Source of the DNA: Emmonsiellopsis sp. PD_33
Taxonomy: Eukaryota > Ascomycota > Eurotiomycetes > Onygenales > Ajellomycetaceae
Length of the DNA: 64,000 nucleotides
Direction of reading: 5' to 3'
NCBI GenBank assembly: GCA_032988165.1
Contig: JANTQF010000110.1
Span: 41,206-105,205 of the forward strand
Shown here piece after piece: positions 9,574 through 20,722 of this stretch. Below the pieces are notes generated by a model. It did not search any database and was not told the DNA's origin. It saw nothing but the letters and a program-made list of their open reading frames with translations. A program made the position numbers and the translations under genes. Within the stretch, counting starts at the first letter, position 1, and every line of letters starts with the position of its first letter.

Positions 9574-11494
9574 TCAGCTAGCAGTACATGTGCGGAACCA
9601 ATGAATGAACCTTTTCCAACCTTTCTGAGCCTTGAATCTCGCAAAACTGGACGGGTTATCCGGCAATTGATCTTCAACCTGATGTTGGGTTTGGGTTGCT
9701 GCAGATGCCGTAAGACGTGGACTACGGCCACCAAGGGAGCTGTCAGTAGACTCCTGCAGCGGTTCCTTTCCAGCATGTAACCCCTCATTATTGCTGGAAC
9801 TTGTGCCGGAACTTTTTGCGTCGCCCACACACTGTTCAGCTCCCAGCTGTCGTTTGGTGAACCGGTCCATTTCGGGAGCTATTCCATGGCGGAATTCTAC
9901 GCCATGACCTATGACATTGCCGCAGGCACAATTTCCAATGTTGGTTTCCAGAGTTGTTTCCTGATTTGGACCATCGAAGAAGCCTTTCAATACCACAGGG
10001 GAGCAAAGTTCGGCCAATGCTTTGACTTTTGCCATGTCGACCCTTGCAATATGGTGTCCGGTGTTCTTGTTTCGAGGAGATATGACAATGCCGGATGGAT
10101 AGGTGTACTGGAAGTCAACATCCACATCACCCCAGTCATAGAGAGGAGACTTCTCTCTGAAATATGAGGGCCGCCCGTGTTCAAAGATCAGCTCGTGCGT
10201 TAAGGCCGGTACTGACCCCGCATGGGCCATACGGATGGATCCGTCCACGGAGCGAACGAGAGAAGAGTGCCATGGTGTCATAACCACTCCCTCGCTTTGG
10301 GGAGTTATTGCGATAGATATTTTCGTGGCCTCTGTGGATGGATGAATCGATAGCCTAATCGATTTAGCGAATCCTTTTGCTATGGCGATAGCAAACGACT
10401 TTCCGCGGACTATCATATTCCTTGCAGTCTCCTCATGACGCTTTTTGATCTGCCTCTTTGATATTGAGGCATCGTGAACAGTGCCATCGTCTAGGTCCTT
10501 CTCGAGAAACTTTATGTATCCACGGTACGTTAGAGTCGTATCAAGATCCTGTAATATCTGGGCGGAAACGTCGAAATTCTCGGGGATATTTCTTTCGTGG
10601 AGTTGGGTCCGAAACCAGGAAGCATCCCTCAAATACTGGTCTTCAGACAAAGGTTCTCCGATTTCGCTTTCCCCAAGCAGGTGCACAAGCCGAACAAAGT
10701 TGATGTTGGTACAGCCAGTATCAACAGCAAGTTTTCGGAGAGCTTGCCCATAAGCCCACACTTTGTCGTCTGGGATACCTAACAGGTCTAAACACGCCCT
10801 TAGCCCTTAAATTCTGCGGTTTAACAGGGTCCTCCGGTTGATTTTACTTACCATTGTACATCAAACCATCAGAGACGATATCAATCCTCGCGCCCTTGTT
10901 GTACACCTCCCCTATCGATTTGCAAAGTCCATTCAAGTGTGCTAGGGCAACCTCTTCCCCTTTATCCGGAAGATACCCAAGGACTTTGAAGCTTTTATTG
11001 GGGGACTTGAATGGGAATGCAGGAAGAACCATCGGGATGACATCTCCAGCCTCTATATGCTCCTTGATGAGCAGCAAAAACTTCTCTTTTGCCAGCCACG
11101 GATCCTTCAATTTCTCTTTGGGCGCCATGCGATACGCCTCGAGAACGGAAACTATGATGCTGCTGACCGCTGCTGACGTTTTTGGCCCATATCGTGGTGC
11201 CCCCCATCGTCGTTGTTCGGTGTCGGTTGGTTGTTCTTCGGAGCAGCTTGTTTTCCTCACGACAATATCGAATCCTTCTCTGGCGGAAACCACACTTCCT
11301 TCAAGATAACTGAGAGAGGTTTCGGAAGTATGAATAAGATCCTTTTTGCTGTGGTTCGAACTAGCTAACCGAATAGAATCGGATGGCTGGTTCTGGCTGT
11401 TGAACGCTGCCAGGTCTTTTCCCGGCGTAACTGGAGATTTGAAGCCGCAATGACAATTGTTGGTGTGATATCTGGACATTTTTGAGACGGCCAA
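9574..11494 (-). CDS. DIT1: Isocyanide synthase, Dit1/PvcA family
   Basis: Exons 11494-10852 and 10787-9574, 618 aa; a GTAAGT..TTAG intron splits an Asp codon in LMYNDLLGIPDD. An in-frame ATG at 11479 is an equally possible start. The Dit1/PvcA core is clear: PAFPFKSPN (158-166), LPDKGEE (175-181), SDG (208-210) and MTPWHSS (384-390). The family converts an amino acid, usually Tyr or Trp, plus a C1 unit from ribulose-5-phosphate into an isocyanide; yeast Dit1 makes N-formyl-tyrosine for spore-wall dityrosine. After the core, GIVISPRNK..SPVVLKGF (447-484) looks like the start of the TauD dioxygenase domain fused to many filamentous-fungal synthases, but the last 134 residues are Ser/Gln-rich and do not continue it. 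The gene is divergent from the P450, like DIT1-DIT2 in yeast. The substrate cannot be read from sequence. Confidence 0.88.
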
Positions 11495-14400
11495 ATGATT
11501 CGCCAGAATGGACTATGAAGTCTGAAATGCATTAATCAGAAAAGCGTTTGAGTGTGAAATCCATCCACCACATTCGCCAATATATAATTCGACACCAGCC
11601 TCTTTGTCTATTATATCCGTTACTGGATATTGTGAAGCTAACTACTTTGTGGTGCAGGTATGTGGTATTCAGCCTCGCATGAAGGGATAAACAAACGAAA
11701 CTTGGATCCCTAACCGCTCAATAGGCGTGTGCAACCCAGGTAGCAGCATCGGCACATTATCGGTACTGAACATCGCAGCGCCATCTCGTTTATATCCCAG
11801 CCTCGGGGAAACGCCCGTTGCATTCGTCCACTATCATGTGGCCCTGATGCTAAGCCACCTACGGATGAGACTTCGTTGGAACATAGCCATCAGGCTGGAA
11901 ATACGAACAACAGTCATTAATGACCGCACACGTTCCAGAGGGGCCATCAAGGTTCCAATATGCGTGAACTGAAATGCAACATAGTCCCACCCCTATTTCG
12001 TGTTGGATCGACTAGTAACATGATTTTATCCCGCCCCTGGTTGCTCATTTCAAGGAACCCATTGGATACTCGCCAATAGAAAGTCAATGGCGATAACTAC
12101 AGCGGATATTCCACCACGCTGCTACAGTCAGACGTAATATCACGACATCATTACGCAGCTGCTGGGGAGCCTAGGGGCCAAAAGAAAACAAGTTATCCGA
12201 GCAAACCATCCTTTGGGGCGTTGCCATCCACCACCCTAATTGTCATATAAACTCTGGAATTGCTCGCCCCCGGGGCTAGGCACCGCCTTCGACCTTGGGT
12301 ATTGGTGAATACAACTGCAATCACGGAGGCATTCTGGCCACCAAGCCGGACATTCAGTCAAGAAAATATCCTCATCCCAATATTATCAGTCTTCTTTGAG
12401 CAAACATCCATTATATACGGTGCACATCTTTTCTGTGGCATGGTCACATCAACATTCATGCCTTCGACACGATTGGAGCTGCTTTGTCCCGGAAAAACCC
12501 GCCGTAGGATAGCAATATGCCTCACCCGATTTCAATCGTGGAATGATTCTATGGGTATGCAACTGGAGGCTCGACCTGACTTGCTCGTTTATTCCTGGCT
12601 AGTGCTGTAAGCATTCCACGGTTGATTACTGGCAAGACAGATAATTTGGTTATACTAGGTTTGAATCTGAGGCTCTTCGTTTTAGTAAATGGGTATGGTT
12701 CATCAGCTTCATTGACTTTACAGGATCAAACCGAGAAGCTCGAAAAGGCATCTTGTCTGGATGTTCGTTCTAAGATAAATAATCGCAGAACTTATCCTCT
12801 ACGCAATGGTAGCCCCCTAAAGGTTGGCTCAGTTATCTAATTTCACTATTCCTATTCCTATAGGCTTAAAAACGGTAGAAACGGCTCGCCAAGCAACATA
12901 CAGTGAGAGATGCCACAATATCAGAACTCCATCTTGATCTAACTATACACCATACCCCTACTTCATGAATGGGCCTTTTTATGTCGCCCAGTTTCTCTCT
13001 CATTGAAGGAAACCCCCATCGCTACCTCTTTTTCCGTATCCCGATTGGATCCAGAATGATACCGCCGGTCGAATCATACTCAACATTTCTCGGTAATAGT
13101 TAATTTTCCCGGTACGCAGTGCCGAGGGCAGGGAACTATCTATTTGGTCCAGTATGACTTGATGTTGCAAGCTCGCTGGGTAAGAGATTGGGTTACACTG
13201 CACAAACAGCAAATAGGATGGAATACTGCTGACAAAATACGAAGGAATAAATATCCTCCAACAAATGAAGTTGAAAATCACAGCTCGAAAATAAAATATA
13301 TCGGCTGGCGGCATCCATGTCTTGGCAACCGACGTGCAAACAAGCTTAAACTACGCCCCGCTAAAGTATCGATCGCCCGAGCCGATTTCTTAATTAAGTT
13401 TAGGGGCCGCTACTAGCGCCAATTAGCCTCCGCTATGGAAGCAGGGGTCTCCGCTGATCAATATCATTTTGTGTGATGTCAATATGAGGGATGATTGATA
13501 AAGGCACACAGTTACACACACCAATGAGCTACATTTCACGTATGAATTTGGGCGTTTTGCCACATTCTCGAATAGCAAAGGAATTGGCAGGGCGCGCTTG
13601 AATCCCTGAACCTGTATCGGGATCTATCCCATGTCCTCCGATCCTCTGTATTTCGCACACCACAACAGCAAAAAGTAAGAAATGTAATACAGCCCGTGGC
13701 AGTCCAATCGGAGATATTTGGAAAATTTATCAGTTATGCTCTTGGTGACACGTCAAGTTGGGGAAAATATTTGTCAGGCACCTGAGTTAATCTGATGTTA
13801 TTTGTTAGGGTTGTTTGTTTGTTTGTTTGTTTGGTCAAAGTCATAGTAGGCTCGGTATGTCCGATCTATTTCCCTGATTATCTTCCACTAAATCTCATGT
13901 CTTAGAGGAGCATTCTTGATTTCATCAGTGGAACCACCTGTACGTGTTAACCCGTATCCGTCATCCATCGTGTGGTCTCAGGAGATGAAGCTTGGCATGA
14001 TCAGAGAAAGATGGCCTTCTATAGAAGGCAATTGAAGAACGAAAAGCCTAAAATATATCCCATCGTATCAATTTCAGCTGGGTAAAATGGGATTACGGCT
14101 CTAGACTCGTCAAATAGAACGATAAGAAAAAAGCATCCTTAAGAATCGAGATAGATTCCCTTCCTCCACCCCTTAAAAGCTCCCGCCTCTTTTCCAGCCT
14201 TGTACCTAAGGGGAACCGTCTTGGATGCCGGCATCGGGACCCAGAAACCCAGAAACCATCATTTTCTACAGAATGTGATACTATAATTATCCAATAAGCC
14301 AAAGGGGTCGGAGGGGAGGTCTTGAAACTAAATGCCACCTTTCATTCCTCCTTCCTAGAAGCACACACGAGCGTCTTAAACAGTTCGTATAGATCCACCA

Positions 14401-15331
14401 TCTAATGTTCCACGTAGTTGCATTTTTCCATCCCGGCTAGACGGAGACTCCTATGGGCAGGAGACGTCTCACAGGCTTCATGTAACATCCATGCCCTGTT
14501 TCCTAACGGATCAAGCATGGGACGATATATCTCGCTCCTTTATGCGGAAAAATTGCATCATCCTTCGATCACGCCCTCATGGCAAAAGCAAATGTGAAGG
14601 CAGCAAGGATACTCTGCAGCGCCCTGAAGGATCCTTCACTCTGTTACACAATAGGCATCGGACGCGGCAAATGCAGGCTGGGAAATTGAAGGGTAAGAAA
14701 TGATTTGTCAACGTAAAATAATGACGAAAGGTAAATGGTGCCACGATGTTACCATCATCGTCGATTTCTTCCGGAGTTCTCTTATATGTAATGGTATAGA
14801 CGGGCGAGGCCGACGCCCTGGTAGTGTTGTTCCAGAATAGAATGCAGAATGAGGCGCGGGACAAAATTAGCTCCATCCTGGGGTATAATTTGTCAAGGAC
14901 AGTGTCTAGATTATGCAAGTGTTAACTTCGGAGCGAGTTCGGGTCTCGGCTATGATCAAGAGTTTCCAGTTCTGTTTCTTTGAGCCATTTGGGTATTCCA
15001 AACTGACTCCTTTTCTCACCAGTCAAGTACGCCACACGCTCAAGCAGATTGGAATCAAATATGGTGACACATAAAACTCTCGATACTTGCTCCCAAACCA
15101 CTAGTTGCATCCCCCCAGCTGCAAGGCCTGGAACAAGGGCGAATGTGATCCTGTGTCTGATGGTCCATAGAACCTTCTGCGTGGTGGCTATCTTCTGGTT
15201 TGATATCAGCTTCCCCATGCCTCTCTGCCCTTCAGCGATGGTGGAATCGCCTCTTTTGTTCCATTTGACTTGTTTCCTAATATCAAATTTTCTTTCCCTC
15301 CAAGTCCTCCCAATGACATAGAGGAGACAGT
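11495..15331. promoter_or_regulatory. 3.8-kb divergent spacer inside the isocyanide locus
   Basis: This interval separates the synthase start (-) from the P450 start (+). It must contain both promoters but is far larger than the other divergent promoters here (about 290-700 bp). It carries a (GTTT)5 tract. Several open frames of 80-141 codons occur; the most coding-like are on the minus strand at 14577-14918 and 14922-15347 (the latter overlaps the P450 start codon). None matches a family I know, so they are not called as genes. Confidence 0.5.
13813..13832 (+). repeat. (GTTT)5 microsatellite
   Basis: Five perfect GTTT units stand in the spacer between the isocyanide synthase and the P450. 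Confidence 0.9.
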
Positions 15332-17053
15332 ATGGAATTTCTCGCAACTATTGCTGCAATTGGGGGCTTATTGATACTCACCGCCTGGTGGCGCCTCCGT
15401 ATACCCTCAAAATTCCCCAAAAATATTCCTTCACTTCCTTTCTATGTCTCCCTTCTCGGGATCTGGGTACGCGCGGGCCATGCCGAAATATACGATCGCT
15501 GGGTGCGTGAGCCGGTGGAAAAATATGGCGCTGTCAACCTCTGGTATGGGGGCCGGTGGAATGTGCTTGTGGCAAAGCCAGAGTACTTGAACGATTTGTT
15601 CAAGAATGACAGTACCTATGTCAAGGCTGGCAATGCCTTCAAAGTACCATGGGCTCTTTCTGGGGTTCATCTCGGCAGCAATATCATCAGCGTCCATGGG
15701 GAGACCTGGAAGCTTTACAGCTCAATCATGAGGCCAGGAATTCAAAAGGGGTCCGTGGACACTGGGAATTTGGTGACCAGCTCGCGGCGGTTCATTTCGG
15801 CAATTATGCGGAATCAAAAGGAAGTAGGAGAAAACCATGGTGTTCAAGTGGATCGGCTATGCCAACAATGGACTATTCAAGTTGTCGGGGAAAACTTTTT
15901 GGGGACCGATTTTCAGGTTTGTGTGCAAGACCCTTTCCCCCAAACATAATCTAGACCTTTTCTAACATTCCGTAGAGCCTTGAAAACGGAAGAACTGAAA
16001 GGATCACATATTTACACACCGTGATCAAACAGAATATCTTCTCTCCGCTGTTCATGCACTTTCCGTTTCTTGATAGATATCAATATATTATCCCAAGTCG
16101 ACGACAGGCCTTCCGTTTCGCCAAGGAGTTCGATGACCTATTATATAATACCGTTCGCAGTAGACCCCGGACGAAGCCGAATAACTCAGATATTCCTCAA
16201 GAGAGGCAGGTAATAGACGATCTCGAGGATGCACTTATCAACGGAAAGATCACCGAGTTCCAATTTCGTGCGAACGTACGAATAATTTTCTTCGCTGGCC
16301 ACGAGGATGTCCAGCAACTGCTTGACTCTGCATTTTATCAGTTGGGGGTAAACACTGTAAGTCCCGTCCTAGCTAGCTCACTTACCCCAACCATCATCAA
16401 CTTCCGTTATCTATACCAATCCCCAACACTAACCAAGCACATAGGATAAACAGGACCAGCTCCGCCAGGAGGTCCTAAGCACGGGATCGACTGAGCCATC
16501 CGCCACCCTAGTCGATAGCATGCCATATCTCACAAGCGTAGTATTCGAACTTCTACGCCTCTATCCGCCGCTCCCTCAACTAGTCAACCACGTAGCATTG
16601 GAGCCCTCAGTCCTAGGCGGCAAAATTGCCATCCCTGCGAAAACATATATTGGTTGGAATGCATTTGGTGTGCAAACCAATAAATCGATCTGGGGTGAAG
16701 ACGCTAGAGAGTTTGAACCGACGAGATGGGGTTCAACAGTGGACTCCATACGGGCAAAATTCCGCCGCGAAAACGCCAGGGGCGCATATATACCGTTTAC
16801 CGCGCACGCTCGGAAATGTCTGGGTCAGGGATTCGCCTTGGTGCAGATGAAAATCGTGCTATTTGAGTTGGTGCGGCTGCTTGAGTGGAAGATTGATCCG
16901 AGGTACAAGCTGAAGCTTACTGTGGTGAGTTTTGATCCATCGTCTGGTTTCTTGCGTGAATGAACTGACAAAAGTGCGACAAAGGCTGGCCTTTTACGAC
17001 CCCTTGGCTGTCCACTTATATTCAAAGAACGCGCGAGTGGGGTACTGGAATAG
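15332..17053 (+). CDS. DIT2: Cytochrome P450, CYP56/Dit2-like
   Basis: Four exons: 15332-15916, 15976-16356, 16445-16924 and 16985-17053, all joined in phase 0, 504 aa. An N-terminal membrane anchor (about residues 5-20) is followed by a proline-rich hinge. The I-helix reads AGHEDVQQ (302-309) in place of the usual AGxDT; the K-helix ExxR is ELLR (357-360). The heme loop is FTAHARKCLGQG with Cys447, so the usual Gly of FxxGxRxCxG is His. These features and the partner gene point to the Dit2 group, which oxidatively couples formyl-tyrosine in yeast. The short last exon gives a normal P450 C-terminus (GLLRPLGCPLIFKER). The gene is intact. It lies head-to-head with the synthase and ~1 kb before the transporter, which is on the same strand. 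Confidence 0.88.
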
Positions 17054-18024
17054 GATTAGGATTTCCCCTCAATGTTTCTCCCGGCTATCTTCCTTTTTTC
17101 AGGCTGTTAGAGGTAAGCGTATTGGGGAGCTGTGGCCATTCAGGGGCTCACAGTTAAAGGGGCTTTTTGGAGATTTGATAAAGAAGTTATCCACAGAGCG
17201 CATTTCATGCCCAATAAATTATTTAATGACAAAAAGTGTGTGTGTGTGTGTAAACCAACGTATGTGCATCGTATGATACGGAGGCTCCCATTGTTCACTC
17301 TGCCACTTCATGATGTCTCCTCCTCCATCGCATGCCGTGGAGGCCGGGACGCTCTGGCACCACGTGATATGGATGGAGTAGGGATCCATTCCGTGCAATA
17401 AACTTCTAGATTTGGGGTTGCACCAAAACGGCGGAGAAGCAGGGAAGGGAAAGGCAAAATCAGATGAGCCGAGAAGAATAATGAGTCTTCCTTTTTGCCC
17501 CTTTGTTGGTTCGTGTTTTTGCTTCTTGTTATGGACATGGATACGCGCATCTTGTGTATATGTATGTTGTGGAACCTAGCATCGTATTCAACACCCTATA
17601 TTCGGTGTCGCAGCTCTCAGACGAAGAGGGTATATTTATGATGTGATGGCGGTAGTACACGATGCAACGGTGGGTTCCATCTAGATCTTTTACCCATGCC
17701 TAGATTTCCTGCCCGCTCCGCCGATGGGCTTCTTCTGGGGGTGGCGGAGAGTATGGGGTTTGCAACGATGGGTTGCTAGGGCCATTGATAAAAAAAATAA
17801 TCACTCGTGATTATTAGGTTGCTGGCTTCCTCGATTGACAGGCAGAAGGTAGACGCGTACAGGCACGGTGAATTGGTAGCTGTCCGCTTATTGGCTATGA
17901 AGGAAGATGTTGTGTTGAAGGCCTTCCAGAGATTCTCAGCATCTTTCTTCAACCAAAGTGAAAAAAAGGAGAGGAAGGCTAAGGAACAAGTGAAGTTGCC
18001 GAACTCATTTAACGAGAAATAAAC
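17054..18024. other. Spacer between P450 and MFS transporter
   Basis: This 971-bp interval contains the P450 3' flank and the transporter promoter. A (GT)8 run lies at 17236-17251. No coding exon was recognised; the frame at 17807-18022 ends just before the transporter start and looks like leader sequence. Confidence 0.5.
17236..17251 (+). repeat. (GT)8 microsatellite
   Basis: Eight perfect GT units lie in the 3' flank of the P450 gene. Confidence 0.9.
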
Positions 18025-19803
18025 ATGACATCCTCAGAGGCAATTACCGTCCCTCCGACGAGTTCGGATAAAGAGGGTACTTTGCCTCAAGCAGAAGAGA
18101 TAGCGGAGGGTACCATCTCCGCTCCTCCTCCCCCACCACCACCATACACCGCTTTCTCCCCCGCCAGGAAGAACTTCATCCTAGCGATCCTTATATCAAA
18201 GGGATTCGTAGCTCCGGTCTCCGGGGGTATCTATTTTCCTTTGCTCCCAGTAATAGCAACCGATTTGAAGGTTTCCGCCGCCTTGACCAACCTCACAGTC
18301 ACAGTGTTCATGCTTACTTTCGCAGTCGCGGTACGTTTAATGACATCGTCCTGTCTCGCCCCCGAGTAGAATATCGTTCTTTGCTTTCTTGATTTTATTT
18401 ATCCGTTCACCAAAAAGGCCAAAACCAGACTGACTGACCTATTGCAGCCCTTGCTATTCGCAAGTTTCTCGGATGCACTCGGTCGAAAACCAATATTTGT
18501 CGTCGGACTATTGATCAACATCGCGGCAAATGTTCTGCTGGCATCGCTACCGGCAAACTATGTATCATTCATGATACTACGGGTCGTCCAGGCATTTGGT
18601 GCATCCGCGCTTTACAGTCTTGGAGCGGCGACAGTTGCGGATATTTTTGAGCCGAAACAACGGGGGAGGGCCATTTCCTATTATGGTATTGGGCCGCAGC
18701 TTGGGCCAATTCTGGGGCCTGTCATCGGGGGTGCGATCGCGCAGAGAACTACGTGGCGTTGGGTCTTTTGGTTCCTAGGTACGTACATGTCATGACACCA
18801 AAGTTGGGATAATGTCAGTGCGGTATCGCTGATAGAACATCGATATGGCAGCTATATATGGTAGTGTTTGCCTCTTAGCTTCACTATTTCTTCTCCCTGA
18901 AACCTTACGGTCCAGAGTAGGAAATGGTGAGATCCATAGCGGAAAACCATGGATTCAATGGCAATCGTTCAATCTGAGGGCTGAGGCAAAGCCCGGAGAA
19001 ATCGTCCCTCGAAGACCAAGCCGGCGGAACATTTTGACTTTCGTAAAACATCCAATAATAATGTTGTCTTGTATCAATGTTGCCTTGATGTTTGGCAGCT
19101 ATTATTGTTTTGAGGTATCCTTCCCAACAGCTCTTGGAGAAAGGTACGGCTTCAGCTCGGCAAAAATAGGGGCTTCTTTTCTCGCACCAGGTAAGCTGCA
19201 ATGCCTATGCCTTCAACGACTTCCATTGACTGTATGAATAGGATTGGGCATAATATGTGGATCCATTATTTGTGGTCACCTAAGCGACTATGCACACCGG
19301 AGACACCTTGAGAATATAGGCGGAGGAGAGGTCGCACCCGAACGAAGGCTCCGTCTTCAACTTGTCGGAACTTTATTGTTTCCAATAGGAGCCGTTGTAT
19401 ACGGATGGCTTGGGAATTTCCGCATTGGAGTCCCAGGAGTCATTATCGCAATGACTGTTTGTTCGTGCGCCCGACAATCCAGCCCCTGAAAAGTATGAGT
19501 TTGGTTTACTAATACGTCTCAGGCGGTTTCGCGCTCTCGTGGGTGAATGCAACGAACACCACATATGCAACACTTGTTCAGCCCGGACAGGTGGCTACGG
19601 TAGTTGCCTTAGGTTCACTCCTGCGTAACCCAGCCGCGGCAATCGGGGCAGCGGTAGTTGATCCGCTTATTAGGGCTGAGGGATTTGGCTGGTGCTTTAC
19701 CGGGCTGGCAATGGTAGACCTCCTGTGCACTGGCATTGCGGTTCTGACTCTGGTAAAGGGGCCATCCTGGCGAGAGGAGATGGAGAAGAAGAACAATAAT
19801 TAG
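18025..19803 (+). CDS. MFS drug/dityrosine-type exporter (DHA1)
   Basis: Five exons: 18025-18330, 18448-18778, 18852-19190, 19242-19454 and 19523-19803, 489 aa. The fourth donor (GTTCGT at 19455) is the weakest call; it was chosen because it alone keeps the frame into GFALSWVNATNT. After a Pro-rich cytoplasmic N-terminus come about 12 hydrophobic segments. The MFS motif DALGRKP follows the second segment, and motif C-like GPQLGPILGPVIGG is in the fifth. A central hydrophilic loop (about residues 245-275) is present. The type matches DHA1 H+ antiporters, which include yeast Dtr1, the bisformyl-dityrosine exporter. Its place next to the synthase and P450 suggests it exports their product; the substrate is inferred from that context. 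Confidence 0.87.
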
Positions 19804-20722
19804 GCTGGCGACGAAAGGCCTTGCTCGGACACCAAATTGAAATATAGTCAGGCCCATATGGAAGCCATATTCAACAAAGACAAAGCTAGCCCAATCAACA
19901 GTTGTATTACGCCTGATGCTGTCTAGAAAGGGGTCAGGGGCTCGAGAGTAACCAGTAGAGACGGGTAGCGTGGTATTGAAGAGACGTAGTAGAGCCGGTA
20001 AGACATTAAGCTGCCTCAATTACCCCGTTCCCGGGCGCAAACGGGGGACACCAGGCCAATCCCGTAGTTGCAGTAGACGCGGATGCTGCACGGTGTGTTT
20101 GTTGGGCGTTGACGGGGCGTTCGGGACGGGCTGTAGCCAGCAGTGCCAGGGCGGAAACAATGCAGCTCTGGCCACTGCAATGAGAAAGCGGTCACCTCCA
20201 ATCGCCCGTCCAAGACCGGCTGCACGAGAGTTGGGAACGCAGCGTCGAAGCCGGACGCCATGCGCGGTCTCTTGGCGGCGGTTGAACGTTGACGTTGGTT
20301 TGGGCCCAACAATCCGTTTGGGTGGTGGATGCGGCTCTTTTCCCCACCACTCATCGCTCTCTCCGCCCAACTTCGCTTGTCGGTCTTCTCCTTGCCGCGC
20401 TCTGCCAGCCAGCAACCCTTGTCTGTCTGTGATTCCGCTGTCTACACCTCCCGACCACTCGTCCAGGTCCACGACGTCGCCACTCCGCTCATCCTGGCTT
20501 GAAACACTCCGAGGCGCCTGTAGCAGTGGCTGGGACTGGCGTCCGCGTCTGGCGCATTGAGGTCAGCCGATACCGCCAGCCGCTTTCTCCTCCTCTCTTC
20601 CTCTCTGGCTTCTTTTCTGTGCCCGTTTGTGCCGTGGGAGGCTCGTAGAGGCCTTGTTGTGCTGACTGCTATAGCAGATACCTGCGTCCGGATAGAGCTA
20701 GCTACATGGCCTGCGACAGAGC
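19804..20722. other. Spacer between MFS transporter and NEM1
   Basis: The right edge of the isocyanide locus and the promoter and leader of NEM1 fall here. The stretch 20330-20640 is pyrimidine-rich and leader-like. Open frames on both strands across 20016-20560 are GC-rich shadows with no recognisable domain. Confidence 0.5.

Noticed and set aside
11340..11375. A GGTTCGAACTAGC stretch resembling a tRNA T-loop
   Set aside because: It lies inside the coding exon of the isocyanide synthase and no acceptor or anticodon stem could be paired.
20016..20560. Long overlapping open frames on both strands upstream of NEM1
   Set aside because: GC-rich DNA lacks stops by chance; the translations are Arg/Pro/Ser-rich with no domain and lie in the leader of NEM1.
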